Part shown: piece after piece, positions 10,422-18,275 of the stretch
Numbering within the stretch: the stretch's first letter is position 1
Layout of the letters: each line of letters opens with the position of its first letter
Source of the DNA: Streptococcus suis
GTDB lineage: Bacteria > Bacillota > Bacilli > Lactobacillales > Streptococcaceae
DNA: 64,000 bases
Direction: 5' to 3'
Assembly: GCF_019856455.1 (NCBI RefSeq)
Contig: NZ_CP082205.1
Span: forward strand, 2,497,055 to 2,561,054
Notes under the pieces: model-generated
Seen by the model: the letters and a program-made list of their open reading frames with translations, nothing else
What the model was told of the DNA's origin: nothing
Databases searched by the model: none
Made by a program: the position numbers and the translations under genes

Positions 10422-10858
10422 CGGTATAACATATCCAAATGTGGGATATCATCCTCCAAATATACTTCAGAAACTGGCTTAAAGCCAAGCGATTGATAGA
10501 ATTTTTCCAAATAGGCTTGGGCACCGATTTTAATCTGACTTTCCTTCCACTCGGTTGTTATGTAAGCGATAGCTTGCTCCATCATTGGCCGACCCAATCC
10601 TTTACCACGATGGCTTGGCTTGATGACCACACGACCGATGGAAACTTCATCATAACTTAGACCAGTCGGCAATATTCTCAAATAAGCCACTAACTCCCCA
10701 TTGTCTGTTCCTAAAAGATGAAGACAACTTGGGTCTTTTCCATCTATTTCTGGATAGGGACAGGCTTGTTCCACGACAAACACATCTGTCCGAAGTGTCA
10801 AGATGGTGTAAAGTTCTTGTAAACTAAGTTGTTCAAATGTTTTTATTTCCCACGTCAT
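10406..10858 (-). CDS. GNAT family acetyltransferase, ElaA-like
   Basis: A 150-residue GCN5-type N-acetyltransferase. The N-terminal block RTDVFVVEQACPYPEIDGKD is typical of the ElaA group, and the acetyl-CoA-binding loop is seen in VIKPSHRGKGLGRPMMEQA (about residues 78-96). The substrate is unknown. It starts 9 bases after the aldo/keto reductase gene ends, so the two form an operon. Confidence 0.82.
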   Translation of the reverse strand: MTWEIKTFEQLSLQELYTILTLRTDVFVVEQACPYPEIDGKDPSCLHLLGTDNGELVAYLRILPTGLSYDEVSIGRVVIKPSHRGKGLGRPMMEQAIAYITTEWKESQIKIGAQAYLEKFYQSLGFKPVSEVYLEDDIPHLDMLYRKPVN

Positions 10859-10867
10859 ACATTCCTC

Positions 10868-11779
10868 CTAGGGCAAAATGTTCCCTGCACTTCTGTAAAT
10901 CTCATACCATTCTGGTCTCGTTAAGGTAATCTGGCTCGCTTGAGCAATCTTTGTCAAGCGTTCTGGGTTCATAGAACCCACAATCGTTTGAATCTTTGCT
11001 GGATGACGCAAAATCCAAGCTACGACAATTGTTTCATGTGAAACATTGTATCGCTCTGCTATTTCCCCAATAGTTTGATTTAAAAGAGCATAATCTGGAT
11101 GGTTGGCAAAAATACCTCGTTGCAAATCAATCAAGAAAGGAGACCAGGCTTGGATAGTGATTTTTTTAAGCTGGCAATAATCAATCAGTCCACCATCACA
11201 CATAGTCGCAGCATCATCTTTCATATTGACATGTAGTCCAGCATCAATCAAAGGCGTGTGGGCTGGAGAGAGCTGCAATTGATTAACTGCAAGCGGTTGA
11301 TCGAGATAGGACTGTAATAACTCCATTTGGTAAATGTTTTGGTTGCTGACGCCAAAATGATGAACCCTCCCTGCTTTTTTCAAGAGATAAAAGGCTTCTG
11401 CCACTTCCTCTGCCTCCATTAGAGCATCCGGACGGTGTAAGGCGAGAACGTCTAAATATTCCGTATCCAAGCGCTTCAAAATCCCATCCACAGATTCCAA
11501 AATATACTCTTTTGAGAAATCAAAATAACCTTTACGAATGCCACATTTTGATTGGAGAAGCAGGTCCTCACGTTTCAATCCCGCCAATTTTGCCCCCTGA
11601 GCAAAACGGATTTCTGACTCACCACCACCATAAATATCCGCATGATCAAAAAAGTTAATTCCCTGTCCAACAACTGTATCTAACACTTTAGCAGTTTCCT
11701 GCTCGCTCAAACTAGCCATTCGCATACAGCCTAGACCAATTCGTGAAACTTCTAATCCTGTTTGTCCTAATCTTTGCAT
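10868..11779 (-). CDS. Aldo/keto reductase
   Basis: NAD(P)H-dependent oxidoreductase of the aldo/keto reductase superfamily, 303 residues with a TIM-barrel layout. The catalytic set is visible: Asp and Tyr in DHADIYGGGES, Lys in LLQSKCG, and His in LALHRPD. The closest recognisable group is the bacterial YcsN/YdhF-like reductases of unknown substrate. GGGAG precedes the ATG. A TATAAT on the minus strand near 11815-11820 is the likely promoter. A one-mismatch parS-like palindrome lies inside the gene at 11030-11045. Confidence 0.88.
   Translation of the reverse strand: MQRLGQTGLEVSRIGLGCMRMASLSEQETAKVLDTVVGQGINFFDHADIYGGGESEIRFAQGAKLAGLKREDLLLQSKCGIRKGYFDFSKEYILESVDGILKRLDTEYLDVLALHRPDALMEAEEVAEAFYLLKKAGRVHHFGVSNQNIYQMELLQSYLDQPLAVNQLQLSPAHTPLIDAGLHVNMKDDAATMCDGGLIDYCQLKKITIQAWSPFLIDLQRGIFANHPDYALLNQTIGEIAERYNVSHETIVVAWILRHPAKIQTIVGSMNPERLTKIAQASQITLTRPEWYEIYRSAGNILP
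11030..11045. other. parS-like site with one mismatch
   Basis: TGTTTCATGTGAAACA matches the bacterial parS consensus TGTTTCACGTGAAACA at 15 of 16 positions. The change breaks the CACGTG core, so binding may be weak. It lies inside the aldo/keto reductase gene. Confidence 0.4.
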
Positions 11780-11826
11780 TTATCTTCTCCCTTGTAAACG
11801 CTTTTCATATTTCTTATTATAACAGA

Positions 11827-11851
11827 AAAACTCAGCCGAAACTGAGTTTTA
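11827..11851 (-). terminator. Terminator of the glycosyltransferase gene
   Basis: AAAACTCA / TGAGTTTT stem with a T run on the minus strand, immediately after the glycosyltransferase stop. Confidence 0.75.
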
Positions 11852-12862
11852 GTTAAAACCATAAATTCTTTTCGCGATTTTATAGACGGCATTGGAAATT
11901 TTTCGACCTGGGTAACCGTAAAGGTTGGTTAATTGTCCGAGTAACCCTTTTCGAACGATTTTAAATAGAGCTGGATTATTATCCCGAATATAGTGCCAGA
12001 GTTCCTGCTTCTTCATCATATGCTCAGCAGTACCAGCACGATTGAGAAGAGCACAGGAGATAATGGTGGTAATTTCTACATGATTAAGCAAGTAACTTCG
12101 CAAATCAGGATTGTCAATCGCCTCCAAGTCTAAATTATCTACCAAAATTCGATTGACTTTTAACTGCTGGTCAATGCGCTTAATCATGACGGATTCATTG
12201 ACAGACTGGTCATTTCGCCCAATAAAGTAACGATAAAAATCTACTGGCAGATAGAACATCGTTTTCACAGCCTGCAAAGGAGTAAATACAAAAATATTAT
12301 CCACATAAAAAGTATGCTCTGGCAGAACAAGACCAACCTCACGCAGTAAATCTGTCCTGTAAATCAAGGAATGCATCATCATGTATTGCCCCTTGGAAAA
12401 TGCCCCCACATCTTCCCAGCCAAAAATCCGATTTTCTGGTAAAACATCCTGATAAGACATGGATTTTTTGCGAGATTGTCCCTCTTTTTCATAAACAAAG
12501 TTGGAGATAAAAGCATCAACTGGCGTATTTTCATCTTCCAAAGCCTGCAAACTCTCTAGGATCTTCAAATAGGCCCTGGTATCGACCCAGTCATCTGAAT
12601 CTACAACTTTAAAGTACTTCCCCTTGGCCTCACGTATCCCTGTATTAACAGCTCCGCCATGACCCTTATTCTCTTGATAAATAGCTCGTACATTCGAAAA
12701 TTGATTAGCAAGTTCCTCTGCAATTTCCTGAGTCCGATCGGTCGAACCATCGTTAATAATCAGAATTTCAACCTTGTCCCCACCCATTACAAGGGAATGA
12801 ACACAGTAATGAAGGTAGGCCTCCGAATTATAGCTCGGAATAGCAATGCTTAGTAAGGTCAT
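11849..12862 (-). CDS. Family 2 glycosyltransferase
   Basis: A GT-A fold glycosyltransferase of 337 residues. The N terminus LLSIAIPSYNSEAYL and INDGSTDRT form the nucleotide-sugar site, and VDSDDWVD carries the metal-binding DxD. No membrane segment is obvious. The ATG at 12862 has GGAG 6-9 bases upstream; an ATG at 12883 is possible but lacks a site. It stands alone between terminators, so the target glycan (capsule, teichoic acid or glycolipid) cannot be told. Its upstream region contains four DnaA boxes. Confidence 0.83.
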   Translation of the reverse strand: MTLLSIAIPSYNSEAYLHYCVHSLVMGGDKVEILIINDGSTDRTQEIAEELANQFSNVRAIYQENKGHGGAVNTGIREAKGKYFKVVDSDDWVDTRAYLKILESLQALEDENTPVDAFISNFVYEKEGQSRKKSMSYQDVLPENRIFGWEDVGAFSKGQYMMMHSLIYRTDLLREVGLVLPEHTFYVDNIFVFTPLQAVKTMFYLPVDFYRYFIGRNDQSVNESVMIKRIDQQLKVNRILVDNLDLEAIDNPDLRSYLLNHVEITTIISCALLNRAGTAEHMMKKQELWHYIRDNNPALFKIVRKGLLGQLTNLYGYPGRKISNAVYKIAKRIYGFN

Positions 12863-12946
12863 CTTTCTCTCCATTTGACACAATTTGTTACTATTTTATC
12901 ATATTTTTAGGAAAGTTGCAGAGGATAATTATTTTTCAAGGCCAAC

Positions 12947-12998
12947 TTATTCACAACCTGTGGATAAGTTGTGGATTTCTAGAATATTCTGTGGATAA
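12947..12998. promoter_or_regulatory. Cluster of four DnaA boxes outside oriC
   Basis: In 52 bases there are TTATTCACA (12947-12955), TGTGGATAA (12959-12967), TGTGGATTT (12970-12978) and TGTGGATAA (12990-12998). Two are perfect DnaA boxes (TTATCCACA) and two differ by one base. The cluster lies between the phosphoesterase stop and the glycosyltransferase start. Confidence 0.7.
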
Positions 12999-13004
12999 CT
13001 ACTA

Positions 13005-14357
13005 TCAGTTTTTGGTGGTAATTGCTAGTTTTTCCACATCTCGACTTTGACTCCGTTTTATAATCACATCAAGATAATCAGCCAAGAAACTTCTCGGTGA
13101 TGCTGCTTGCAAGGTCTGATAGGCTTGGCTTGGAAATACCTTCTCATCTAGCCAAGTCTGATCTAATTTTTCTCCTGAAAAATAAGCACGGTTGGCCGGC
13201 ATGATAAATTGTGAAATAGCATCTGCCGTCTCGCCGTCATACCAACGCTCATCGTTTAACACATTGTGGACCATGATGTCACTGGTATTGTCAAAGACAG
13301 TTTGTAAGTAGGTAACGTGATCCTGCAAATTTGGATCACTAGGTTGGTGCTTTTCTGTCCACGAAGCCATATCAAGTTGAGTTTTTTGATAGTGAATGCT
13401 TGTATCATCAAGGCTCAATTGGCCGATAATAGCTGGATAAATAGAAAATGCTCCATTGACCACTTCAGTATAGCTGACTTGCCCCAAATCTTCTTCAACA
13501 ATATTCTGAGAATGCGTGTGTCCAGAAAAACCAAATTGAATGCCATATTGATTGAACAAAGCCTTCAAATCGGCAGCATTATCCAAAGTGTACCCTTTTG
13601 TCAGCATAGCATGCTGTTGCAAGACATTGTGATGGACAACAGGTATCAGGCTCACTCCAGCTTCCTTAGCTGACTTAAGTTGTACTTCTATCCAATCCAA
13701 GGTCTCTTTTTTGATACGTCCATTGGTTGGAGGAGCTCCTTTTCCGTAGCCGTCAGAGTAGATGTTGCTGTCTATCATCAGAAACCAAGCATTTGAAAAT
13801 GGCTTGGCTAGATAGCTCAATGAGTCTTTATCACGACTGCTAGCTTGTTGATAACCGTGATTGACAAATAGCTCTGCAAATTGCTGAGCAGTGACCTGAT
13901 CCGTCACTATCTGCTGGTCTCCCTTAAAGGCCCTAGCCCATCCACTGGCAATATCATGGTTGCCAGGAATCACCAAAACCTCCGTTCCTTTTTCTTCAAT
14001 CCGGGTAAAATATTGCGCCAACTCAACCATGCTCTGCTTTTCTCCATTAAGAGTCAAATCTCCACTGACTAGTAACAAGGAAGGATGTTCACGCTCAACC
14101 TGCTCAACCAAAGCCTCCATCCGCTCTTTTCCATAACGTAAATCCTTGCCAGCAGCTGTTTTTTCTATATAAGAAAATGCCTCTCCATCATCAAATAAAT
14201 CCTGTGATAAATAATGCAAATCAGTGATAATCCAGATTTTATTCTGGTCTGTTAGTTCAACCTCGATATAGGATTGCTGACGCTGACCAGCAATAGCAGA
14301 CCAAATCAAAACAATGACTGCAATAGCTCCTAACAATAATACTATTTTCTTCTTCAT
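13005..14357 (-). CDS. Surface-anchored calcineurin-like metallophosphoesterase
   Basis: A 450-residue phosphoesterase with an N-terminal membrane anchor or signal (hydrophobic residues 4-22) and a metallophosphatase domain. The metal ligands are visible: DLH (Asp46, His48), GD (Asp100), GNHD (Asn133, His134), HH in VVHHN, and GHTH. It should act outside the membrane on phosphomonoesters or cyclic nucleotides; the substrate is not evident. The C-terminal 150 residues are helical and not recognised. It is a single gene with its own start near a weak TATA-like region. Confidence 0.8.
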   Translation of the reverse strand: MKKKIVLLLGAIAVIVLIWSAIAGQRQQSYIEVELTDQNKIWIITDLHYLSQDLFDDGEAFSYIEKTAAGKDLRYGKERMEALVEQVEREHPSLLLVSGDLTLNGEKQSMVELAQYFTRIEEKGTEVLVIPGNHDIASGWARAFKGDQQIVTDQVTAQQFAELFVNHGYQQASSRDKDSLSYLAKPFSNAWFLMIDSNIYSDGYGKGAPPTNGRIKKETLDWIEVQLKSAKEAGVSLIPVVHHNVLQQHAMLTKGYTLDNAADLKALFNQYGIQFGFSGHTHSQNIVEEDLGQVSYTEVVNGAFSIYPAIIGQLSLDDTSIHYQKTQLDMASWTEKHQPSDPNLQDHVTYLQTVFDNTSDIMVHNVLNDERWYDGETADAISQFIMPANRAYFSGEKLDQTWLDEKVFPSQAYQTLQAASPRSFLADYLDVIIKRSQSRDVEKLAITTKN

Positions 14358-14395
14358 ACCTTAAAAGTATATCATCTTAGAGATAGAGGGACAAG

Positions 14396-14427
14396 AAAAA
14401 GAAGCTCGACCTTCTTTCTGCCGAGCC
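14396..14427 (-). terminator. Terminator of the flavoprotein gene
   Basis: GCTCG / CGAGC stem with an 11-14 base loop. On the minus strand it is followed by TTCTTTTT, just after the flavoprotein stop. Confidence 0.65.
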
Positions 14428-14442
14428 TCTTGTATCTACAAT

Positions 14443-15960
14443 TTATTTCTTAGCAAATCCTACTGCTTGTTCACCAGCCTGACGACCAAATACGATGATG
14501 TCTGCTACTGCATTACCACCAATACGGTTTTGACCATGAACACCACCAGTTACTTCACCAGCAGCATAAAGACCTGAAATTGCTGAACCATCTGTTTTCA
14601 ATACTTCAGTATTGGTATTGATTTTCACACCACCCATTGTATGGTGAATACCAGGCGCAACTTTAATGGCATGGTAAGAACCAGTATTCAAAGCATGGTC
14701 CATACCTGATGTACGACCAAATGCCGCATCATTCTTATCTGCTACAGCCTTGTTCCAAGTATCAAGTGTTGTTTGAAGTGTGTCCGCAGGTAAGTCAATT
14801 TCTTTAGCCAAATCTGCAAGAGTAGCACCCGTTTTTACAAGTCCTTTTTCTTCGTATTGAGCAATAGCCTTCACACGATCTTTCAAGGCATCATCAAAGA
14901 TAACGTAAGCGTAGTTAGGATCTAATGCATTAATCGCTGCTGAAACTTTATCACGAGTTTCCAATTCGTTAACAAAACGCTCACCTTTTGAGTTGACAAG
15001 GATAGCACCTTCGCCACGAACTGCTTCTGTAATCAAGTAAGAAGTTTCTTGCTCAACACTTGGGTGAATTTGGATTTGTTCCATATCAACAGTTGCTGCA
15101 CCTTCTGATTCAGCAAGTGCAATACCGTCACCTGTTGAACCTTCTTGGTTAGTTGTAACATAACCTTTCAATGCTGGATTTAATTTAGCAACCATTTCCA
15201 AATCAGCACCGAAACCACCTGTCGCCAATACAACTGCTTTAGCTGAGATTTTCTTCGTTTCACCAGCAATCTTCACTTCAACACCTGTCACAGCTCCATC
15301 CTTGTCTTGGAGTTTTGTAACATCTGCATTGACAAAAATTGGTACTTCACGTTCAACAAGATTGTGGTAAAGACCATTTACCAAGTAGCCACCGACAGCT
15401 GAACCATCTGCAGGACGGTGTGTACGTTTTTCGCTCATACCACCAGTTGTAGTTAGGTTGCTAAGAGTGATCCCCATTCCATCCAACCAGTCAATTGCAC
15501 TAGCAGAGTTATCTACAAGATAACGAAGCAATTCAGGATCATTAGTTCCTTTACCACCTTTAAGCGTTTCTTCATAGAATTTATCGTTTGTATCAGCAAT
15601 GCCCTCCGCTTCTTGGAATTTGGTTTGTGAAGCATTCATACCAGCTGATGATTTAGCCGTATTACCACCGATAACAGGCATTTTCTCCAAGAGAGCAACA
15701 CTAGCACCAGCGTCTTTAGCTGAGATAGCTGCCGACATACCTGCACCACCTGAACCAACAACGATAACATCGTAGCTATCTTTCAACTCAGATGGATCTG
15801 TATAAACTTTCTCAGATGCACCTGAAACAGCTTCTTCTGATGAAGAAGAAGTCGTAGATGATGAAGATGTAGCTGTCTTTTCAGACTTACCTCCACACGC
15901 CACTAAAAACAAAACAGCAAGTAGACTCATCAACAAGCCTAACCAAGCTTTCTTTTTCAT
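14443..15960 (-). CDS. Fumarate reductase-like flavoprotein, lipoprotein
   Basis: A 505-residue FAD enzyme of the fumarate reductase/urocanate reductase (flavocytochrome c) group. Residues 1-22 form a lipoprotein signal ending LVAC, followed by a Ser/Thr-rich linker, then the FAD motif VIVVGSGGAGMSAAISA. RTSGMDHALNTGSYHAIKVAPGIHHTMGGVKI and the C-terminal GEVTGGVHGQNRIGGNA are typical of the family's active domain. It should sit on the outer face of the membrane and reduce fumarate or a similar enoate. No flavin-transfer (FMN-binding) domain is present, although related Gram-positive surface reductases often carry one. GGAGG precedes the ATG at 15960. Confidence 0.85.
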   Translation of the reverse strand: MKKKAWLGLLMSLLAVLFLVACGGKSEKTATSSSSTTSSSSEEAVSGASEKVYTDPSELKDSYDVIVVGSGGAGMSAAISAKDAGASVALLEKMPVIGGNTAKSSAGMNASQTKFQEAEGIADTNDKFYEETLKGGKGTNDPELLRYLVDNSASAIDWLDGMGITLSNLTTTGGMSEKRTHRPADGSAVGGYLVNGLYHNLVEREVPIFVNADVTKLQDKDGAVTGVEVKIAGETKKISAKAVVLATGGFGADLEMVAKLNPALKGYVTTNQEGSTGDGIALAESEGAATVDMEQIQIHPSVEQETSYLITEAVRGEGAILVNSKGERFVNELETRDKVSAAINALDPNYAYVIFDDALKDRVKAIAQYEEKGLVKTGATLADLAKEIDLPADTLQTTLDTWNKAVADKNDAAFGRTSGMDHALNTGSYHAIKVAPGIHHTMGGVKINTNTEVLKTDGSAISGLYAAGEVTGGVHGQNRIGGNAVADIIVFGRQAGEQAVGFAKK

Positions 15961-16050
15961 ATAAACCTCCAATTTTTATCTGATATTAGTATTATACAAG
16001 ATTGTGAAATGTTTTTCAATCTGTTTTGAAATATTTTTCACAAGTCATAA

Positions 16051-16752
16051 CCACCCGTGAAAACGGGTGGCTTGTACACCGGCTATAAGCCGTTTCTCTC
16101 CAGCGACGTCTAAAGACGTTCGCTGAACTTCGTTCAGGTTAGTGCTATAATTACTTGACTAATGCCCGTAACAACGGGCTTTTATCTCGTTCTAAAACTA
16201 CCATCTGAAAATGGATCTTCATACTCTTTGACACTCAATTTATCAAGTGCAATGTCATTTTTCTCCTGCTCGCGAATATATTTCGCAACTGTCTTTTCAT
16301 TCAGTCCAACGGTACTAACATAGTAGCCTCTGGCCCAAAACTTTCGATTTCCATACTTATATTTTAAATTAGCGTGTTTATCAAATATCATTAGAGCACT
16401 TTTGCTTTTCAAATATCCCATAAAATCGGAAATCGAAAGTTTCGGAGGTATCAAAACAAGCATATGAACATGGTCTGGCATCATGTGTCCCTCAATGATT
16501 TCCACGCCTTTGTATTGACATAGATGACGGAAAATATCAATTAAGTCCTGTCTAATTTTGTAGTAAATGGATTTTCTTCGGTACTTAGGTGTGAAAACTA
16601 TGTGATATTTGCACATCCATTTGGTATGTGATAAACTGTAACTGGTTTTAGCCATTTCTTTTTCCTCCTTTATCTAACCTGAACAATTTGATTATAACAG
16701 GAAAAAGAAATGGAAGCTCAAAGCCTTGGCAGCCACCAGCATAGCTGGTGGT
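16051..16752 (-). mobile_element. IS200/IS605-type insertion sequence
   Basis: The element is bounded by strong hairpins: CCACCCG / CGGGTGG at 16051-16070 and CCACCAGC / GCTGGTGG at 16733-16751. Another hairpin lies at about 16080-16092. There are no terminal inverted repeats, as expected for single-strand transposing IS200 elements. The exact cleavage sites are not resolved; the true ends may lie up to about 30 bases outside. Confidence 0.75.
16182..16655 (-). CDS. tnpA: IS200/IS605 family transposase TnpA
   Basis: Y1-type single-strand DNA transposase of 157 residues. The HUH metal-binding motif is in MPDHVHMLVLIPP, and the catalytic Tyr is in TVAKYIREQE. Full length for the family with no stops, so probably active. 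No tnpB is attached. GGAGG lies upstream. Confidence 0.92.
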   Translation of the reverse strand: MAKTSYSLSHTKWMCKYHIVFTPKYRRKSIYYKIRQDLIDIFRHLCQYKGVEIIEGHMMPDHVHMLVLIPPKLSISDFMGYLKSKSALMIFDKHANLKYKYGNRKFWARGYYVSTVGLNEKTVAKYIREQEKNDIALDKLSVKEYEDPFSDGSFRTR

Positions 16753-16838
16753 TTTCTTGTTTTTCTCTACGAGAAAAACTGGCTCGAAGCCATAATATAA
16801 AAATGTATGAAATTCACTTCATACATTCTTAAAACTAT

Positions 16839-17288
16839 TTACTGCCCTTGAAGAGCTAAAAAATTCTCTATTTCGGATAGCGTTGCTTGACTCCCTTTAC
16901 GAAGTATTCCAGATAGTTTACCCGATTTATGATAAGTTAAACTAGGAACCGTAGCAAGACCTTGACTCTGTCGAAATTGTTGTATTTTTCCATTCGGATC
17001 CGACTCGCTATCTAAATAGTAGATCGTCGCATGTGATTGCTCTACTGCCTCTGTTAACTTTGGAACAAAATCTCGACAATAAGGGCATGTCTCCCGACCT
17101 ATGTATAATATAAATTCTTCCTCGTCTTGGACCTTTTGCTCCACTTCGTCTATCGAAATAGCCTGGTAACTCTTTACAGCCTTCACATAGTCTGATTCAT
17201 TTGGCGTAGCCGCTGATTGAGATAGAAAGAAGGCCCCACCTACGACCAAAATAGCTCATAGCACTAGCAAAAAATACTTACGCCACAT
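16839..17288 (-). pseudogene. Thioredoxin-like protein, bacteriocin transport accessory type, broken by a stop codon
   Basis: A secreted or membrane-anchored thioredoxin-fold protein with the redox motif ETCPYCRDF and a cis-Pro in ATVPSLTYH, resembling bacteriocin transport accessory (PedC-like) proteins. Reading from the ATG at 17288, which has a strong GGAGGG site, gives MWRKYFLLVL then TGA at 17258-17256, then AILVVGGAFFLS in the same frame. The stop lies in the middle of the signal or anchor sequence. Restart at the TTG at 17249 would give a 136-residue protein with a truncated anchor and no ribosome binding site. The rest of the frame is intact, so the mutation is probably recent. Confidence 0.7.
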
Positions 17289-17307
17289 AATCCCTCCTCA
17301 AATACAG

Positions 17308-17337
17308 ACAAAAAGCCCTTGTAAATAGGGCTTTTAA
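17308..17337 (-). terminator. Terminator of rpsD
   Basis: AAAAGCCC / GGGCTTTT stem with a 9-base loop, with A/T runs on both sides, between rpsD and the broken thioredoxin gene. Confidence 0.85.
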
Positions 17338-17353
17338 AATATCGATACAAATC

Positions 17354-17965
17354 TTAGAGCATTTTGTTGTAGAATTCTACGACAAGAGCTTCGTTGATTT
17401 CTGGGTTGATTTCGTCGCGTTCTGGCAAGCGAGTCAATGAACCTTCAAGCTTTTCAGCATCGAATGATACGAAAGCTGGACGGCCAAGAGTTGCTTCAAC
17501 AGCTTCAAGGATAGCTGGAACTTTGATTGACTTCTCACGAACTGAGATCACTTGACCAACTTCAACGCGGTATGAAGGGATATCAACGCGTTTGCCGTCA
17601 ACAAGGATGTGACCGTGGTTTACGAATTGACGTGCTTGACGACGAGTAGTTGCCAAACCAAGACGGTAAACAACGTTGTCCAAACGACGCTCCAAAAGAA
17701 GCATGAAGTTGAAACCAAGAGTACCTTGTTTGATTTTAGTAGCTTGTACGAACAAGTTACGGAATTGTTTTTCACCCAAACCGTAAGAGAAACGCAATTT
17801 TTGTTTCTCAGCCAATTGCAAACCGTATTCTGACAATTTAGAACGGTTGTTTGGTCCGTGTTGACCTGGTACGTAGTTACGACGTGCCAATTCTTTACCT
17901 GTACCTGTCAATGACAAGCCAAGACGACGAGCTTGTTTCCAAGATGGTCCTGTATAACGTGACAT
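17354..17965 (-). CDS. rpsD: 30S ribosomal protein S4
   Basis: Primary 16S rRNA-binding protein that starts assembly of the 30S body, 203 residues as usual. It has the N-terminal [25 protein letters not shown] segment of the zinc-free type and the S4 RNA-binding domain ([35 protein letters not shown], about residues 92-126). AGGAGG lies upstream of the ATG. It is a single-gene unit with a long structured leader, consistent with autogenous control by S4. Confidence 0.98.
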   Translation of the reverse strand: MSRYTGPSWKQARRLGLSLTGTGKELARRNYVPGQHGPNNRSKLSEYGLQLAEKQKLRFSYGLGEKQFRNLFVQATKIKQGTLGFNFMLLLERRLDNVVYRLGLATTRRQARQFVNHGHILVDGKRVDIPSYRVEVGQVISVREKSIKVPAILEAVEATLGRPAFVSFDAEKLEGSLTRLPERDEINPEINEALVVEFYNKML

Positions 17966-18235
17966 GTGTTATGTCCTCCTAAAAATAAAAATTTCCGTCA
18001 TTTCGTTTCTCTTTTATTACGTCGTTAAGTCGGCTTGGCATACCTCGGTATAGCCTGCACCTCCTTGCCTACTACTAAAAGGAAACAAAAAGACTTGTCT
18101 GTAGGAAATAACGTTTTAAGCAAACCTGATTCGTGCAGGAGGCCTTCATCGAAACAGCAACGATTACTCTTCTTGCTGACCTTCTGTTGACGAGCTTCAT
18201 TTTGCTCTGCTGTTATTTCACACAAAATTTAGTAT
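17966..18235 (-). promoter_or_regulatory. Long structured 5' leader of rpsD (putative S4-binding leader)
   Basis: About 250 bases between a likely promoter near 18225-18240 and rpsD hold no gene. On the minus strand the segment 18005-18085 forms a nested structure: outer arms near 18070-18085 and 18005-18019 (GTTTC...CTTTTA type), and an inner hairpin GGCTATACC-GA-GGTATGCC. Firmicute S4 is known to repress its own mRNA through a leader; this RNA is a candidate for that. The core (18022-18062) closely resembles the core of the BOX element at 19690-19731. The 66-residue reading frame through the leader is probably not a gene. Confidence 0.6.
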
Positions 18236-18240
18236 AACAC

Positions 18241-18268
18241 AAAAAAAAGGCTCTGTAAAGCCTTTTTT
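18241..18268 (-). terminator. Terminator of the tlpA/ccdA operon
   Basis: AAAAAAGGCT / AGCCTTTTTT stem with a 5-6 base loop, just after the TlpA-like gene. Confidence 0.85.
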
Positions 18269-18275
18269 ATCGTTC

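Noticed and set aside
12863..12946. oriC-like origin at the DnaA-box cluster
   Set aside because: There is no dnaA or dnaN beside it, and no clear AT-rich unwinding region of origin type; the true origin is at the right edge. Listed only as a DnaA-box cluster.
18025..18225. 66-residue open frame in the rpsD leader
   Set aside because: It covers a structured leader with paired arms, has no ribosome binding site and resembles no protein family I know.
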